Assembly: GCF_900113375.1 (NCBI RefSeq)
Contig: NZ_FOPC01000012.1
Span: 62,001-126,000, forward strand
From: Algoriphagus hitonicola
GTDB taxonomy: Bacteria > Bacteroidota > Bacteroidia > Cytophagales > Cyclobacteriaceae
Direction of reading: 5' to 3'
DNA: 64,000 bases
A program made the position numbers and the translations under genes. This document shows positions 1 to 9,210 of the stretch, in pieces. Positions within the stretch are counted from its first letter, which is position 1, and every line of letters starts with the position of its first letter. The notes under the pieces are model-generated. The model was not told where the DNA came from and did no database searches. It saw nothing but the letters and a program-made list of their open reading frames with translations.

Positions 1-92
1 TTGACAAACTTGCGAAGAAAAACGTGATTCATAAAAACAATGCTAGCAACAAAAAGTCTAGATTGGCCAAATTCGTTAACGCCTTGGCGTAA
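1..92 (+). CDS. rpsT: 30S ribosomal protein S20, C-terminal end (partial)
   Basis: The frame beginning at base 3 reads DKLAKKNVIHKNNASNKKSR followed by LAKFVNALA and a TAA stop at 90-92. This Lys/Arg-rich tail with the HKN(N/K)A-NKKSRL motif is the characteristic C-terminus of bacterial ribosomal protein S20, which binds the 5' domain of 16S rRNA early in 30S assembly. Only the last 29 residues are inside the window; the start lies upstream. A strong intrinsic terminator follows within 30 bases, so the gene is probably the last or only gene of its transcript. Confidence 0.93.
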   Translation, partial: DKLAKKNVIHKNNASNKKSRLAKFVNALA

Positions 93-117
93 TTCCTTTT
101 CGTAAAGAAAAACATTG

Positions 118-145
118 AAAACCCTGCTAGTCAGGGTTTTTTTTA
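118..145 (+). terminator. Intrinsic terminator after rpsT
   Basis: ACCCTG (121-126) pairs with CAGGGT (132-137), extended by AAA/TTT on either side, and is followed by an uninterrupted T run to base 144. It ends the rpsT transcript before radC. Confidence 0.88.
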
Positions 146-190
146 TCCCTGAAAATCAGTATTTTTAGTTTTACATTTTTTTAATCAGTT

Positions 191-886
191 ATGGATACTT
201 ATACCTCGATTAAAATTTCACAACTTGCCGAGGAGGATCGTCCTCGCGAAAAGCTCCTGCTTCGCGGGAAAGGCTCACTCACTGATGCTGAATTGATTGC
301 CATTTTGATCGGTTCGGGTACTCCCAAGATCAGTGCGGTGGATTTATCCCGGCATATTTTAGCCTCAGTCAATCATGATTTGGCGGCCTTGGCCCGGATG
401 AGTATTCAAGATCTCAAAAAATTCAAAGGAATCGGCGAAGCAAAAGCCATCAGTATCGTCAGCGCTTTGGAACTGGGGCGGAGACGAAAGGAAGTTGAGC
501 CTCAAAAACGATTTAAAATCTCCAGTTCAAAGGATGTATATGATGTGATGAAACCCGAAATGTATGATGAAGTGGTAGAGCATTTTTACCTTCTTTTGCT
601 TACGCGAAGAAATCAGGTAATCAAAAAGGAGCGGATTTCCCAAGGGGGAACTTCCGGAACCGTGGTCGATGCCAAGGTCGTTTTCAAATCTGCCTTGGAT
701 CATCATGCCCAGTCAATTATCCTGGTTCATAATCATCCCAGCGGTAGTCTCAGTCCTTCCGAACAAGACCGTCGGTTGACCAATCGACTGACAGAAATTG
801 GTCGTGCGATGGATTTACCTATTCTCGACCATGTAATTTTTACAGATACGGGGTATTTTAGCTTCGCCGATGAAGGCATTTTATAG
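191..886 (+). CDS. radC: RadC family JAB/MPN-domain protein
   Basis: This 231-residue protein has the full RadC layout. An N-terminal helix-hairpin-helix segment contains KFKGIGEAKA at residues 78-87. The C-terminal JAB1/MPN-like metalloprotein domain carries the zinc motif HNHPSG at 180-185 with the downstream Asp193 (JAMM signature H-x-H-x(10)-D). RadC was once assigned to recombinational repair, but that role is disputed and the true substrate is unknown; the intact JAMM motif predicts a zinc hydrolase fold. Length is normal for the family. The ATG lies about 45 bases after the rpsT terminator, so it has its own promoter region, and there is a 109-base spacer before the next gene. Confidence 0.95.
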   Translation: MDTYTSIKISQLAEEDRPREKLLLRGKGSLTDAELIAILIGSGTPKISAVDLSRHILASVNHDLAALARMSIQDLKKFKGIGEAKAISIVSALELGRRRKEVEPQKRFKISSSKDVYDVMKPEMYDEVVEHFYLLLLTRRNQVIKKERISQGGTSGTVVDAKVVFKSALDHHAQSIILVHNHPSGSLSPSEQDRRLTNRLTEIGRAMDLPILDHVIFTDTGYFSFADEGIL

Positions 887-995
887 ATAAAAGAAGATTA
901 GAAATAGTGCCGATCGAGGATAGGTTGTATTTTTGAGGACTAGTTGAACTAACCTGCTGTTAAAGAAAGGAGCACGGGAAAATCCATCTTGATTC

Positions 996-1613
996 ATGAA
1001 ATCCAACCATATCATTTTAATTTTTGTCTCTGTGGTCATTTTGGCTGCTATCACTTATACCTTGACGAGTGCTGAGGACCCGGAGACCTATATCGAAAAA
1101 ATCGAAGCTGAGCGGGATCGACAGTACAAATTCGTCCGATACAATATCGAATCTCCACTGACTGAGGAACAAAAGCGGGAGTTTAAGGAATTGAATTTTT
1201 ATCCCATCGATCCCGCATATAAAGTCCGGGCGCGATTGATTCCCGTAGAAGATAAAAAGGTTCGTGAGCTTCCCATGACCGATGGGACTGAGGAGCGCTA
1301 TATCGAGCATGCTTTTGCCGAATTTGAATTGGGAGGCAAAACCAATCGCTTACTTTTGCTCCAAGCCATGGACGAACCGGATAAGCGGAATTTCTTTTTG
1401 GCTTTTGCGGACGATACCAGTGGTGGAGAGACTTACGGAGGTGGTCGCTACATCAATGCCCGTCAGGATGGTAAAAATAGCATCGCGATTGATTTCAATC
1501 TTGCCTACAATCCCTATTGCGCTTACAATCCCGACTATGCCTGTCCGTTGCCACCGAGAGAAAATTTACTGGAGATCCCGATTGAGGCTGGGGAGAAAAA
1601 TTATAAGGAATAG
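996..1613 (+). CDS. DUF1684 domain-containing exported/anchored protein
   Basis: The protein has 205 residues. Residues 4-26 form a hydrophobic segment without a lipobox, so it is probably a signal peptide or an N-terminal membrane anchor. The rest matches the DUF1684 family: a central FAFADDTSGGETYGGGRY-type stretch and the diagnostic near-terminal pattern with PYCAYNPDYACPLPPRENLL and AGEKNY. The function of DUF1684 is not established. The gene has its own upstream spacer and is closed by a UUCG-loop terminator, so it looks monocistronic. The family call is firm; no activity can be inferred. Confidence 0.88.
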   Translation: MKSNHIILIFVSVVILAAITYTLTSAEDPETYIEKIEAERDRQYKFVRYNIESPLTEEQKREFKELNFYPIDPAYKVRARLIPVEDKKVRELPMTDGTEERYIEHAFAEFELGGKTNRLLLLQAMDEPDKRNFFLAFADDTSGGETYGGGRYINARQDGKNSIAIDFNLAYNPYCAYNPDYACPLPPRENLLEIPIEAGEKNYKE

Positions 1614-1665
1614 GCTTTAGCCTCATCTAAAAGCGTTAAATTTGTGATCGTTTAAGTGTAAAATC

Positions 1666-1691
1666 AAGGGTTTTCGAACCCTTTTTCTTTA
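1666..1691 (+). terminator. UUCG-loop terminator before pheT
   Basis: AAGGGTT (1666-1672), loop TTCG, AACCCTT (1677-1683), then TTTCTTT. It ends the DUF1684 transcript. Only about 35 bases remain before the pheT start, so pheT either initiates very close by or is reached by read-through. Confidence 0.85.
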
Positions 1692-1726
1692 GATAAGGTC
1701 CGGAAAGTACCGAATTGCTGTTTACT

Positions 1727-4141
1727 ATGAAAATCTCAATCAACCGATTAAAAAAATACATTGCTCTGACCGAATCCCCGGAAGAGATTGCCGCACTGTT
1801 GACCCAGTCAGGCTTGGAAGTGGAAGGAATCGAAGAATTTATTTCGATACCTGGAGCGTTGGAGGGAATTGTAATCGGAGAAGTGCTAACCTGTACCAAG
1901 CACCCGGATGCGGATAAATTAAGCCTCACTACGGTGGATATCGGGGCAGGAGAGCCTTCGCAAATTGTATGTGGCGCATCGAATGTAGCTGCCGGTCAGA
2001 AGGTACTCGTCGCCACGGTTGGAGCGACTTTATATCCCACAGAAGGCGATTCCTTTACCATCAAAAAGGCCAAAATTCGTGGGCAAATTTCTGAGGGAAT
2101 GATCTGTGCTGAAGATGAATTGGGGCTTGGGACCAGTCATGATGGCATTATGGTATTGGATACAGATTTACCAAATGGTACTCCCGCTTCCGAATTGATT
2201 TCCGTCACTCAGGATCAGGTCTTGGAGATTGGCCTGACTCCTAATCGAGCCGATGCCGCTTCTCATTTAGGCGTAGCCCGGGATTTGAAAGCCTTGTTGG
2301 GACGACCACTTTGCATCGATCAGGCTCCTGAATTGCAAATTGAGGGAGATCGAAAAGAAGTCGAAGTCACAGTGGAAAATGCTGCTGATTGTCCCCGATA
2401 TGCCGGTGTAGTGATCTCTGATTTGAAGGTTGAGCCATCACCTCAGTGGTTGCAGGATTTTCTTCGAGCGCTTGACCTAGAGCCGATTAATAATGTGGTC
2501 GACATTACCAATTTCATCCTACATGATTTGGGGCAGCCGCTTCATGCTTTTGATGCAGATCAGATTTCAGGAGGAAAAATTATTGTCAAAAAACTTCCCA
2601 AAGACACAAAATTTGTCACCTTGGACGAAAAGGAGCGAAAACTCTCTGGTGAAGAGCTGATGATTTGTGATGCGGAGGGGGGAATGTGTATTGGCGGCAT
2701 TTTCGGAGGAAAAGGTTCGGGTGTGTCCGATGAGACTTCTTCGATTTTTCTGGAGTCGGCCTATTTTTCTCCTGATGTCATTCGAAAAGGAGCCCAGTTT
2801 CATGGGTTGAAGACGGATGCCTCGTTCCGGTTTGAGCGGGGAACAGATCCTAATATGCCCGTCTATGCCCTCAAAAAAGCGGTAAAACTGCTTCAGGAAA
2901 TCGCGGGTGGAAAGATGAGTTCGGAAATCATAGACTTATATCCATATCCTGTTGATGATTTTGAAATTGAGGTGGAATATGGCCATATCAACCGATTAAT
3001 TGGAAAAAAAATTGAGCCTACCCAAGTGAAATCAATTCTCACAGGATTGGAAATTGACGTTCAAAATGAGAGCGAATCGGGATTCAAGGCTATCGTCAAA
3101 CCCTATCGAGTGGATGTCACCCGCGAGGCGGACATTATTGAAGAGGTGCTCAGGATTTACGGTTTTCAGCAGGTGGAACTTTCCGAAAACCTGAAAACCG
3201 ACTATCTCGCTGAGCATCCGGCTAAGGATTTGAACAAACTCCAGTATCGGCTTTCAGAAATTCTCAGTGCTCAAGGGTATCAGGAGATGATTACCAATAG
3301 TTTAACCAAACCTTCCTACGCAGAGAAATCAAGCTTTTTGGACTCTAAACTGAATGTGGAAATTTACAATAAGCTCAGTGAAGATTTGGGAGTGATGCGA
3401 CAGACCATGATTTTTAGTGGATTGGAGGTTTTGGCGCATAATATCAACCGAAGACAAACCGATCTGAAATTATTCGAGTTTGGTACGATTTATCAAAAAG
3501 CGGAAGAAGGCTATCAAGAAAGTAGACGACTGGCAATTTTTCATTCGGGCAATCGTTTTGCTGAAAGCTGGATCGAGTCTGCTAAGCCTTTCGGTTTTGC
3601 TGATTTGTATTCGACCATCGAACAAATTTTAGAAAAACTCAATATTCAAATCGGAGAGGTACAAATGCTGGAGTCCATGCCTTTCGTGTATGGCTTAGGA
3701 TTGAAGTTGGGATCAAAGGATCTTGGTGTGATTGGTCTAGTGGATGACAAGCTGTTGAAACTGGCAGAAGCACGTCAGGAAGTTTGGTATGCGGATTTGG
3801 ATTGGGATTTGCTTTGCAAAAAAGCATCCGGTCTGAAAAAATATCAGGAGCTATCTAAGTTTCCAGAGGTGCGGAGGGATTTATCTCTGGTGTTGGATAA
3901 GTCGGTAAGCTATGATCAGGTGAAGCAGGTGGCAATCCAGGCAGGGGGGAAATTACTTCAGCGAATCGGCGTCTTTGATGTGTATCAGGGCGATAAAATT
4001 GAGGAGGGTAAAAAAGCCTATGCCTTGAGTTTTCATCTTCAAGACCAGGAAAATACACTCACTGATAAGGTAATTGACAAAACAATGAGTAAATTGATTC
4101 AGGCTTTTCAAAACCAAGTGGGAGCACTAATCCGAATGTAG
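1727..4141 (+). CDS. pheT: Phenylalanine--tRNA ligase beta subunit
   Basis: PheT pairs with PheS (not in this window) to form the (alpha-beta)2 enzyme that charges tRNA-Phe. All expected domains are visible: the tRNA-binding EMAP-like domain near residues 40-150 (IVIGEVLTCTKHPDADKLSL), the B3/B4 editing domain, the B5 domain, a PheS-like core, and the C-terminal FDX-ACB anticodon-binding domain (SKFPEVRRDLSLVLDKSVSY). I start at the ATG of MKISINRLKKYI. An in-frame TTG 12 bases upstream is possible but would add four residues unlike the family. The product of 804 residues is normal. The next two genes follow with gaps of 3 bases and 1 base, so pheT, the coiled-coil gene and zapA form one operon. 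Confidence 0.97.
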   Translation: MKISINRLKKYIALTESPEEIAALLTQSGLEVEGIEEFISIPGALEGIVIGEVLTCTKHPDADKLSLTTVDIGAGEPSQIVCGASNVAAGQKVLVATVGATLYPTEGDSFTIKKAKIRGQISEGMICAEDELGLGTSHDGIMVLDTDLPNGTPASELISVTQDQVLEIGLTPNRADAASHLGVARDLKALLGRPLCIDQAPELQIEGDRKEVEVTVENAADCPRYAGVVISDLKVEPSPQWLQDFLRALDLEPINNVVDITNFILHDLGQPLHAFDADQISGGKIIVKKLPKDTKFVTLDEKERKLSGEELMICDAEGGMCIGGIFGGKGSGVSDETSSIFLESAYFSPDVIRKGAQFHGLKTDASFRFERGTDPNMPVYALKKAVKLLQEIAGGKMSSEIIDLYPYPVDDFEIEVEYGHINRLIGKKIEPTQVKSILTGLEIDVQNESESGFKAIVKPYRVDVTREADIIEEVLRIYGFQQVELSENLKTDYLAEHPAKDLNKLQYRLSEILSAQGYQEMITNSLTKPSYAEKSSFLDSKLNVEIYNKLSEDLGVMRQTMIFSGLEVLAHNINRRQTDLKLFEFGTIYQKAEEGYQESRRLAIFHSGNRFAESWIESAKPFGFADLYSTIEQILEKLNIQIGEVQMLESMPFVYGLGLKLGSKDLGVIGLVDDKLLKLAEARQEVWYADLDWDLLCKKASGLKKYQELSKFPEVRRDLSLVLDKSVSYDQVKQVAIQAGGKLLQRIGVFDVYQGDKIEEGKKAYALSFHLQDQENTLTDKVIDKTMSKLIQAFQNQVGALIRM

Positions 4142-4144
4142 TAA

Positions 4145-4429
4145 ATGATTCAAGAGGAACTGCAAAAATTAGAAAAACTGGCCCGACAGGCGAGTGCACG
4201 ATTGCTGGAGCTACAGGAAGAAAATCTGCAGTTGAAAGAAAATTTGGCAGAAGTCAATGCCACTTTGGAAAAGAAAGCGCAGGAAATCGATCATTTTAAA
4301 AATAAGATTAAAATTAGTAACATTGTGGACAACCGACCGGTGAATCCCGAGGATTCGGCCGAAATGAGTGACTTAATCAATAATTATATACAAGAAATCG
4401 ATCAGTTGATCACCTACTTATCCGAGTGA
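4145..4429 (+). CDS. Small coiled-coil protein between pheT and zapA
   Basis: This is a 94-residue protein without a signal peptide. Residues 1-58 are heptad-rich (LQKLEKLARQASARLLELQE and similar) and predict a long coiled coil; a short acidic tail with NNYIQEIDQLITYLSE follows. No enzyme motif is visible. Its position 3 bases after pheT and 1 base before zapA is suggestive: ZapA is itself a coiled-coil dimer that bundles FtsZ filaments, so a ZapB-like or divisome-associated partner role is possible. That is inference from position and shape only. Confidence 0.8.
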   Translation: MIQEELQKLEKLARQASARLLELQEENLQLKENLAEVNATLEKKAQEIDHFKNKIKISNIVDNRPVNPEDSAEMSDLINNYIQEIDQLITYLSE

Positions 4430-4430
4430 T

Positions 4431-4715
4431 ATGGAAACACTTGCCATTCGAATCAAAATTGGAGACCGAGAGTATCCTATGCGTGTGAAAGTGGAGGATG
4501 AATCAAAAATCCGCCATGCGGGCAAGTTGATAAATGAGAAACTGAGAAAGTATAAATCAGAATTTGGACTGGATGATAATCAGGATCTTCTGGCTATGGT
4601 GGCATTCGACTGTATGGTCGAGTCTTTGGAAACCAATGAGGTCAACGCCGAAGACAGTGAGCACATCAAAAGCAGTCTTGCCCAGATCAATTCCATGCTT
4701 TCGAAAGCCATATAA
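4431..4715 (+). CDS. zapA: Cell division protein ZapA
   Basis: The 94-residue protein starts with the ZapA pattern IRIKIGDREYPMRVKVEDES, followed by an amphipathic helix region (AGKLINEKLRKYK) and a coiled-coil tail ending LAQINSMLSKAI. ZapA binds FtsZ in the cytoplasm and promotes lateral bundling of protofilaments at midcell. It is the last gene of the pheT operon; a 69-base spacer without a clear terminator leads to rny, so read-through is possible. Confidence 0.9.
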   Translation: METLAIRIKIGDREYPMRVKVEDESKIRHAGKLINEKLRKYKSEFGLDDNQDLLAMVAFDCMVESLETNEVNAEDSEHIKSSLAQINSMLSKAI

Positions 4716-4784
4716 TTGTTGAAACCCCACTGATTTTCCGAGTTTTTTAGGATTCCTGCAGGTTTTATTTATACCAAAATACCT

Positions 4785-6350
4785 ATGGGAGAAGTGCTAT
4801 ATATCATCCTCGCAGGCCTGGTGGGCCTTGGCGCAGGAGCGACGCTTGCAGGCGTATTGATCAAAAATAAAAATCAGAAACTTGAGGATGAGGCCAAAGA
4901 AAAGGTCAAATCAATGCTCAGAGAGGCTGAAATATCAGCCGAGTCCTTAAAGAAAGATAAGATTCTCGAAGCCAAGGAAAAATACCTGAAAATCAAGGCG
5001 GATTTTGATGAGGAGATGTCTCATAAAAAGAACATTATCATCACTAATGAGAATAAAATCAAGCAACGTGAACAGCAGGTTTCTAAAGAGCTGGAGCAAG
5101 TCAAGCGAAAAGAAGCAGAGTTGGATAGCAAAAAGGAAAACCTCAATGCACAACTTCATGCAGTTCAGGTTAAAAAAGAAGAGCTTGACCGAATTACCAA
5201 TCAGCGCATCGCAGATCTTGAAAAAATCGCCGCCTTGACGAGAGAGGAAGCTCGCGACCAATTGATTCAGATGCTGACTGAGGAAGCCAATACCAAGGCC
5301 TCTTCTCAAATCAAAGATATTCTTGATGAGGCGAAACTGACAGCGACTAAGCAGGCCAAAAAGATTGTGTTGGATACCATTCAGCGTACCGCCACCGAGC
5401 ACGCCATCGAAAACTGCGTCTCAGTTTTCAATATTGAGAGCGACGATATCAAAGGTAAGATCATCGGACGTGAAGGGCGGAATATCCGTGCTTTGGAAGC
5501 TGCTACAGGTGTAGAAATCGTCGTGGATGATACTCCGGAAGCGATTATTATTTCCGGATTTGACCCGGTAAGAAGAGAGATTGCGAAGCTTTCGCTTCAC
5601 AGACTGGTTCAGGATGGGAGAATTCATCCCGCCCGTATCGAGGAGGTAGTTGCCAAAACCGAGAAAAACATCGAAGAAGAGATCATCGAAATCGGAGAGC
5701 GTACCTGTATCGAACTGGGTGTGCATGGACTTCATCCCGAACTGATCAAAATGGTCGGTCGGATGAGATTCAGATCTTCTTATGGACAAAACCTCCTACA
5801 GCACTCCAGAGAAGTGGCTAAGCTTTCTGCCACCATGGCTGCCGAAATGGGATTAAATGCCAAGCTGGCTAAGCGGGCAGGTTTGCTGCACGATATCGGA
5901 AAGGTTTGGCATGAGGAGCAAGAGCTGCCTCACGCTATTCTCGGCATGGAACTCGCCAAGAGATACAAGGAAAACCCTGAAGTTTGTAATGCCATTGGAG
6001 CTCACCATGACGAGATTGAGATGACATCGATGATCTCTCCGATTGTACAGGCCTCTGATGCCATTTCAGGCTCTAGGCCGGGGGCTCGTCGAGAAATCAT
6101 GGATAGCTACATCAAGCGTCTGAAAGAGCTGGAGGAGCTGGCGCTGAGCTTTGACGGGGTGAACAAATGCTTCGCAATGCAAGCAGGCCGAGAGCTTCGG
6201 GTTTTGGTCGATGCAGATAATGTGGATGATCAAACCGCGGGTAAGCTTTCCTTTGATATTTCTCAGAAAATTGAGAAGGAAATGCAATATCCAGGACAGA
6301 TCAAAATCACGGTAATCAGAGAAATGCGAGCCGTCAACTACGCTCGTTAA
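4785..6350 (+). CDS. rny: Ribonuclease Y
   Basis: RNase Y is a membrane-bound endoribonuclease that starts mRNA decay. The 521 residues give its full architecture: an N-terminal membrane helix ([20 protein letters not shown]), a highly charged coiled coil to about residue 200, a KH RNA-binding domain with [17 protein letters not shown] near residues 222-238, and an HD metal-dependent catalytic domain with LLHDIGKV near 367-374. The C-terminal end [15 protein letters not shown] is typical. The coiled-coil section yields long spurious antisense frames, which I ignored. A good terminator follows directly. Confidence 0.97.
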   Translation: MGEVLYIILAGLVGLGAGATLAGVLIKNKNQKLEDEAKEKVKSMLREAEISAESLKKDKILEAKEKYLKIKADFDEEMSHKKNIIITNENKIKQREQQVSKELEQVKRKEAELDSKKENLNAQLHAVQVKKEELDRITNQRIADLEKIAALTREEARDQLIQMLTEEANTKASSQIKDILDEAKLTATKQAKKIVLDTIQRTATEHAIENCVSVFNIESDDIKGKIIGREGRNIRALEAATGVEIVVDDTPEAIIISGFDPVRREIAKLSLHRLVQDGRIHPARIEEVVAKTEKNIEEEIIEIGERTCIELGVHGLHPELIKMVGRMRFRSSYGQNLLQHSREVAKLSATMAAEMGLNAKLAKRAGLLHDIGKVWHEEQELPHAILGMELAKRYKENPEVCNAIGAHHDEIEMTSMISPIVQASDAISGSRPGARREIMDSYIKRLKELEELALSFDGVNKCFAMQAGRELRVLVDADNVDDQTAGKLSFDISQKIEKEMQYPGQIKITVIREMRAVNYAR

Positions 6351-6358
6351 CTAATTAT

Positions 6359-6388
6359 AAAGCAGCTCCTAACAGGGCTGCTTTTTTT
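6359..6388 (+). terminator. Intrinsic terminator after rny
   Basis: AGCAGC (6361-6366) pairs with GCTGCT (6377-6382), with an inner CCT/AGG pairing and a run of seven Ts. The next gene starts at 6391, immediately after the T run. Confidence 0.85.
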
Positions 6389-6390
6389 AT

Positions 6391-7167
6391 ATGCCTTTTA
6401 GTATTCAACTTTTAAGTCTTTTAACAGAATCCGTTTATCGATTTGGATTTTGGCTTTTTCGTCACCGATTAACGCATTCGGAGGTTTCCATTTTAGGGAA
6501 TCTATTTCGCTACTACCGAGATTTGAAACCCCAGCATCAAATAGAGTTTCGAAAAAAGCTTTCTTTCATTCTCACTGCGAAAAAATTTGTCCCAAGAGGA
6601 GGGCTGGGAAAAATCACTCCCGAAATGAAAATTCTGATCGGAGCTACCATTGTGCAGGTAACTTTCGGTTTTCCGAGAGTAACGCTCAGCCATTTTAAAA
6701 AAATCCTGATTTATCCCGATCGCTATTTTTCGACGATCTCTCAAACCTATCATCGAGGTGAGGTCAATCCTCGGTTGGGGATCATTGTACTTTCTTGGCC
6801 TTGCTTTATAGAAGGCTTCGTAGACGAAAGAGATGGGATAAACCTCGGGATTCATGAAGTAGCACATGCTTTGAAACTGGAAAATTGGATCCGAAGCAAT
6901 GATGAATTTAACTTCTTAAATCCGAAGATTTGGAGATCGTATGAGGAATTGGCACAAAGGGAGATGAACCTAATCCGAACTGGGGAATCTGATTTTTTTA
7001 GAAAAAGAGGGGCTGAAAATGAGCACGAGTTTTTCGCTGTGGCACTTGAAAATTTTTTCGAAAAACCGGTACCGTTTAAGGCCCAATTTCCAGACTTGTA
7101 TCAAACTTTGGTCATGTTACTTCAACAGGATCCATTGATATTGGGGAAAGACCAAATCAATGATTGA
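6391..7167 (+). CDS. MtfA-like zinc-dependent peptidase (M90 family)
   Basis: The 258-residue protein carries the HExxH zinc motif HEVAH at residues 155-159 within LGIHEVAHALKLEN. A second block, ENEHEFFAVALENFFEKP, starts near residue 210 and would supply the third ligand. This arrangement is that of MtfA/M90, whose E. coli member binds the repressor Mlc and modulates the glucose PTS. Here no PTS or Mlc gene is nearby, so the regulatory role cannot be transferred. There is a hydrophobic stretch near the N-terminus but no clear signal peptide. The start lies directly at the end of the rny terminator, so its promoter must overlap that hairpin or the rny end. Confidence 0.85.
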   Translation: MPFSIQLLSLLTESVYRFGFWLFRHRLTHSEVSILGNLFRYYRDLKPQHQIEFRKKLSFILTAKKFVPRGGLGKITPEMKILIGATIVQVTFGFPRVTLSHFKKILIYPDRYFSTISQTYHRGEVNPRLGIIVLSWPCFIEGFVDERDGINLGIHEVAHALKLENWIRSNDEFNFLNPKIWRSYEELAQREMNLIRTGESDFFRKRGAENEHEFFAVALENFFEKPVPFKAQFPDLYQTLVMLLQQDPLILGKDQIND

Positions 7168-7265
7168 AAATAGAAGGGCTGACTTTTAGATTGCTCAGGA
7201 ATTTAGATTTATCCAAACAATGACTCTTTTGGGTTGTTAATAAATTGAACTTTAAACTAAAAACC

Positions 7266-7466
7266 ATGAGCAAAGAAACAGAAAATACAGAAAGTTGGCC
7301 TGATTTGGCTATCGGTCTTTTTGACAAATTAACTGGAAGAAATGCAGTTATTCATTACGATTTCAAGGATCTGAAAGTGGGTGTACCAAAAAAAGTAGGA
7401 TCAGAAGAAAAAGCAGAATGGACACTAAACGGAAAGGTGAGCATTAGCACATCAGACGGAAAATAG
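7266..7466 (+). CDS. Small unknown protein (66 aa)
   Basis: I start at the ATG of MSKETENTESWPDLAIGLFD; an in-frame TTG 21 bases upstream is less likely. The protein is soluble, acidic at the front and has a middle section (KLTGRNAVIHYDFKDLKVGV) that predicts short beta strands. No family is recognised. It is followed 10 bases later by another unknown gene on the same strand, and the two probably form a small operon. Confidence 0.6.
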   Translation: MSKETENTESWPDLAIGLFDKLTGRNAVIHYDFKDLKVGVPKKVGSEEKAEWTLNGKVSISTSDGK

Positions 7467-7476
7467 TTTCCAAAGC

Positions 7477-7776
7477 ATGAAAAAATTGAATTTATCAGCA
7501 GATTTATCGCTACGCTCCACAAAACATGAAATCTATGTCACTTCAAAGGAAGCAGATGTATTGGAAGTACGGGTAAGTGGTAAATCTGCTCTTTATATTC
7601 CCTTTTCGTACGTAAAATTATTCGTATCCAATCGAGAGATTTTTACCAGATTTGAGCAGCAAATTATTTTTTTTCAAAACGATAAGCAATTTCTAAGGAT
7701 TGAGGAAGGGAAATTGGTTTATAAAGATTATTTGACGCTGATACGGTACTTTTTTAAATCTCTTTTTAGGCAATAG
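7477..7776 (+). CDS. Unknown 99-residue protein
   Basis: The protein has alternating polar/hydrophobic strands (LNLSADLSLRSTKHEIYVTS, VLEVRVSGKSALYIPFSYVK) and a basic, aromatic C-terminus (LIRYFFKSLFRQ). No signal peptide or known motif is visible. It starts 10 bases after the 66-residue gene, which supports co-expression. It converges with uxaB, whose end lies 48 bases away. I do not recognise a family for it. Confidence 0.65.
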   Translation: MKKLNLSADLSLRSTKHEIYVTSKEADVLEVRVSGKSALYIPFSYVKLFVSNREIFTRFEQQIIFFQNDKQFLRIEEGKLVYKDYLTLIRYFFKSLFRQ

Positions 7777-7824
7777 AAATGGGTGGTCTGATGAGGAAAT
7801 TTTGATTTCTTTGAGAAACCATCT

Positions 7825-9201
7825 TCAAACTTTAAGAATTTTATCAATTTCTTTAACGAGTTGTTCCTTAAGTCCTGAAAGTAAATTAAGATCTTGACCC
7901 CAGATTTCCTGATTCGCCAAAATGGTTTCCACAGCTAGATTAAAATCGGACTTTTTCCAAGATTCATCAAAAAATTTCAAAACTTCGTTATCGTCTTGAA
8001 TCGGCAATAGTTCTTCCTTAAATTTTCCTTTGTAGAAAATCAAAAGTACCGCAAAGGAAATAATCAGGTTTTCAGGAAGGATTCCCCTTTGCCGGTAAAA
8101 AGTACAAATAGATGGCAGTACTCTCACCCGGAATTTTGAAATACTATTCAAGGCAATGGATTGCAGTTTATGATCAATGAAGGGATTAGTAAATCGCTCC
8201 AACACGGAATCGGCAAAGTCCCGAAGTTCTTTCTCAGGCAAGGCTAAAGTCGGAATGATTTCCTCGTAAATGAGGGTTTTGAGAAAATGATAGATCTCGG
8301 GATTTTCTACAGCAGTTCGTACGTCTCTGAATCCTTTTAGGTATGCATAAGGGACCAATGCCGTGTGTGCCCCATTTAAAATCCGGACTTTACGGCTGCG
8401 ATAAACTTCGAGATTTTTGACGAATTTGACATTCAATCCAGCTTTTTCCCAGTCAATTTCACTCTTGAGTTTTTCAGCACCTTCGATCGCCCAAAAGTAA
8501 TAAGGCTCCGCCATGACCAACAACTCATCTTTTCCCCCCGGCTTTTCTTCTATGCTATTTATTTTTTCCTTTGGAAAGCCCGGTACAATTCGATCCACCA
8601 AACTATTGTAAAATAAAACCGATTCATTCAGCCAATCTTCGAATGACTTCGGTAATTGCCAAAGTTGAGCGTAGGCGAGTACACATTCTTTGAGCTTTTC
8701 TCCATTTTTTTCTATCAATTCACAGGGTAAGATTTGCAGTCCTTTTGCTGCATCACCTTCAAAAAAATCAAATCGTCGGAAAAGAAGGGCAGTCAATTTA
8801 CCAGGGAAAGTTTTTGGAATTTTAAGATAGGAATCATCTTGGGTATCAAATATGATCCCCACTTCGGTGGTATTGCTGATCACCCATCTCAGCTCGGCGT
8901 TTTCAGCTATTTTCAAATATTCCTCATAAGAATCGAAAATCGAACTGTATTTTTTGATGCAATTGATTCGATCGATGCGATCTACTTTTTGACCATTCTC
9001 CAAGCCAGCGATCCATACATGAAACTGATTGTTTTGCCGCAGCATTCGCTCATCTAGTTTGGGAGTATGGATTTGAACGCTGTGAATGCCAGCTTCTAAA
9101 ATCCTTCGATCGTTAAGCTGCTGAAATACCCAGTCTGCAAAGCCACGGAGAAAATTCCCGTTTCCAAATTGTAAGATATTTATGGTTTCTGCCAAAGACA
9201 T
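7825..9201 (-). CDS. uxaB: Tagaturonate reductase (altronate oxidoreductase)
   Basis: A member of the mannitol dehydrogenase family, 458 residues long. It starts with the Rossmann-type ILQFGNGNFLRGFADW and has the lysine-containing signature block KVRILNGAHTALVPYAYLKG of polyol/uronate dehydrogenases. UxaB reduces D-tagaturonate to D-altronate with NADH in the galacturonate branch of hexuronate catabolism. The assignment to UxaB rather than UxuB (fructuronate reductase) rests on the gene lying 9 bases downstream of an altronate dehydratase gene. The two form an operon facing away from the TRAP transporter. Confidence 0.92.
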   Translation of the reverse strand: MSLAETINILQFGNGNFLRGFADWVFQQLNDRRILEAGIHSVQIHTPKLDERMLRQNNQFHVWIAGLENGQKVDRIDRINCIKKYSSIFDSYEEYLKIAENAELRWVISNTTEVGIIFDTQDDSYLKIPKTFPGKLTALLFRRFDFFEGDAAKGLQILPCELIEKNGEKLKECVLAYAQLWQLPKSFEDWLNESVLFYNSLVDRIVPGFPKEKINSIEEKPGGKDELLVMAEPYYFWAIEGAEKLKSEIDWEKAGLNVKFVKNLEVYRSRKVRILNGAHTALVPYAYLKGFRDVRTAVENPEIYHFLKTLIYEEIIPTLALPEKELRDFADSVLERFTNPFIDHKLQSIALNSISKFRVRVLPSICTFYRQRGILPENLIISFAVLLIFYKGKFKEELLPIQDDNEVLKFFDESWKKSDFNLAVETILANQEIWGQDLNLLSGLKEQLVKEIDKILKV

Positions 9202-9210
9202 TTCAAAAAA

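Noticed and set aside
1660..1690. tRNA T-loop-like GGTTTTCGAACC
   Set aside because: No acceptor or anticodon stems can be formed; the element is a UUCG-loop stem followed by Ts, hence a terminator.
4716..4784. Possible 6S RNA gene between zapA and rny
   Set aside because: The gap is only 69 bases, too short for 6S RNA, and has no long hairpin.
4947..5402. Long antisense open frame across the rny coiled coil
   Set aside because: It is a by-product of the Lys/Glu-rich repeat composition of the RNase Y coiled coil; the plus-strand protein is unmistakable.
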